From contig JAANXH010000018.1 of NCBI GenBank assembly GCA_018263355.1, positions 2,602-42,307 on the forward strand: DNA of 39,706 nt, written 5' to 3'. A model generated the notes under the pieces. The model was not told the origin of the DNA, searched no databases, and saw only the letters and a list, made by a program, of their open reading frames with translations. The DNA is from Candidatus Woesearchaeota archaeon (GTDB lineage Archaea > Nanobdellota > Nanobdellia > Woesearchaeales > JAGVZT01). Below are positions 38,344-39,706 of this stretch, in pieces. Within the stretch, counting starts at the first letter, position 1, and the number at the start of each line of letters is the position of its first letter. The translations under genes were made by a program, and so were the position numbers.

Positions 38344-39216
38344 ATGAAAAAAGTTTCTTGGGTATTAATTGGTATTGCAGGTTTTGTAGTATTGTGTTTT
38401 TTTATTGGGATTGTTGCACTGATTTCAACAGCGGACCTAGATTTTGCAAGTACTGTAGCAGTTATTCCAATTAATGGGGTGATTTCAACTCAGGAAGACA
38501 TGTTTTTTGGTGGCAGCTCATCAGGAGATATTGTTAGGTTTATTGAAAAAGCTGATAAAGATCCTAGTGTTCGCGCTATTGTGTTCAAGATTAATAGTGG
38601 AGGAGGAAGTGCTGTGGCTTCTGACGAAATTGGTACAGCTATTAAAAAAACTGATAAATTAACTGTTTCATGGATAAGAGATGTTGGTGCAAGTGGTGCA
38701 TATTGGATTGCTTCTACAACTGACTATATTGTGGCAAATAGAATGAGTATGACAGGTAGCATAGGTGTTATTTCCTCTTATTTGGAAGCACCAGGGTTTC
38801 TTGAAGATCACAATATTACTTACAATAGATTAGTTGGTGGAAAATATAAGGATGTGAGGGTTCCTTTTAGAAAGACTTCAGAAGAAGAGTTAAGGCTTAT
38901 GCAGCAAAAGGTTGATGTTGTGCATGATATTTTTATACAAGAAGTTGCAGATAATCGAGACTTAGATAAAGATGATGTAATAGAAGCTGCAACTGGGATT
39001 TACTATATTGGAACTGAAGCAAAACAGCTTGGTCTTGTTGATGAGTTAGGTGGAAAACAAGAGGTAAAAGATTATCTTAAAATGAAGCTGGATGCAGAGG
39101 ATCTAAAATTCAAAGAGTATGAAAAAAAGAGATCCTTTGTTGAGAGTTTTGGTATGATGATTTCACAACTAAAACTTGATATGAATTTATTTGGTATGTC
39201 CGGGGTCAGGATATGA
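38344..39216 (+). CDS. sppA: Signal peptide peptidase SppA (S49 family)
   Basis: N-terminal TM, 'IVFKINSGGGSAVASDEI', 'RDVGASGAYWIASTTDYIVANRMSMTGSIGVI'. Confidence 0.94.
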   Translation: MKKVSWVLIGIAGFVVLCFFIGIVALISTADLDFASTVAVIPINGVISTQEDMFFGGSSSGDIVRFIEKADKDPSVRAIVFKINSGGGSAVASDEIGTAIKKTDKLTVSWIRDVGASGAYWIASTTDYIVANRMSMTGSIGVISSYLEAPGFLEDHNITYNRLVGGKYKDVRVPFRKTSEEELRLMQQKVDVVHDIFIQEVADNRDLDKDDVIEAATGIYYIGTEAKQLGLVDELGGKQEVKDYLKMKLDAEDLKFKEYEKKRSFVESFGMMISQLKLDMNLFGMSGVRI

Positions 39217-39706
39217 AGGAAGACAAAACAAAGTATGTTTTTATATTTTTATTTATTGCACTCATGACTCTATCTTTTTTTATTATTAAACCATATATTA
39301 CTCCCATAATTGCAGGATTAATGATGGGTCTTGTTTTTTATCCAGTATATAAATTTCTAGTTAAAAAACTAAAAAGAGAAAACCTTTGTGCCTTAATCAC
39401 GACTATACTTGCTTTATTGCTTATTCTTGGACCTATGATTATAATTTTTCAGCAATTAGGATATCAAGCAAAAGTTGCTTATGTCTTGACCAAACAGAGA
39501 GTTATAAGTGGAAACCTGCTTGGAGAGGAAGTATGCAATACTGATAATGTTTTGTGTGATCTGAATAAATATTTTTTACAAATGTCTGAAAAAGAGGATT
39601 TTATTTACCAGAGAAATGAGTTTATTAATTATTTTGAGAGCCTTTTATGGAAAAACACACCTAATCTGGTTGTAGCAGTTCCAAAAGTGATTTTGTTTTT
39701 TTTTTT
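39213..39706 (+). CDS. AI-2E-like transporter/permease, partial (runs off window)
   Basis: Manual translation MKEDKTKYVFIFLFIALMTLSFFIIKPYITPIIAGLMMGLVFYPVYKFLVKKLKRENLCALITTILALLLILGPMIIIF; ATGA overlap with sppA. Confidence 0.8.
   Translation, partial: MKEDKTKYVFIFLFIALMTLSFFIIKPYITPIIAGLMMGLVFYPVYKFLVKKLKRENLCALITTILALLLILGPMIIIFQQLGYQAKVAYVLTKQRVISGNLLGEEVCNTDNVLCDLNKYFLQMSEKEDFIYQRNEFINYFESLLWKNTPNLVVAVPKVILFFF

Noticed and set aside
39690-39706. Poly-T run at the end of the window
   Set aside because: Lies in frame within the truncated permease and at a sequence boundary; may be a contig-end effect rather than a terminator.

Overview
This looks like a 39.7 kb AT-rich archaeal window, probably from a DPANN or Woesearchaeota-like genome. 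That lineage is inferred from the information-processing genes, tRNA introns, short ATGA-overlapping operons and bacterial-type metabolic genes. Most of it is housekeeping: pgk-gap-galT-glycogen synthase; DHH phosphoesterase; PC4-like protein; DNA ligase; SMC; GT4 + PIG-L deacetylase; OB-fold ssDNA-binding protein; GlyRS; RFC-L; ValRS; PIN protein-RpoE1-RpoE2/Spt4-S24e-S27ae; YjjX; coiled-coil protein-P1-P0-L1; RsmI; SppA; and an AI-2E-like permease that runs off the end. The most notable region is a four-gene island at 18971-25333, between RFC-L and ValRS. It encodes (i) a 988-aa B-family DNA polymerase homologue with all three exonuclease motifs intact but the polymerase motif A and C aspartates apparently replaced, (ii) a RecB/Cas4/Dna2-like PD-(D/E)XK nuclease with a 1+3 Fe-S cysteine pattern and an extra N-terminal Cys cluster, (iii) an uncharacterised 350-aa partner transcribed divergently from the polymerase, and (iv) a Nudix-like protein with a degraded Nudix box. 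Other points of interest are a tRNA-Phe with two introns (37/38 and a T-loop 59/60 intron), a tRNA-Thr with a structured 81-nt intron, a 187-bp MITE-like element with 13-bp TIRs and a 9-bp TSD, a 20-bp perfect palindrome upstream of a small wHTH-like ORF, a Hel308-like helicase ending after its first RecA domain against a bacterial-type rsmI, and a membrane protein with an apparent internal duplication. All calls come from reading the sequence; no database search was run.
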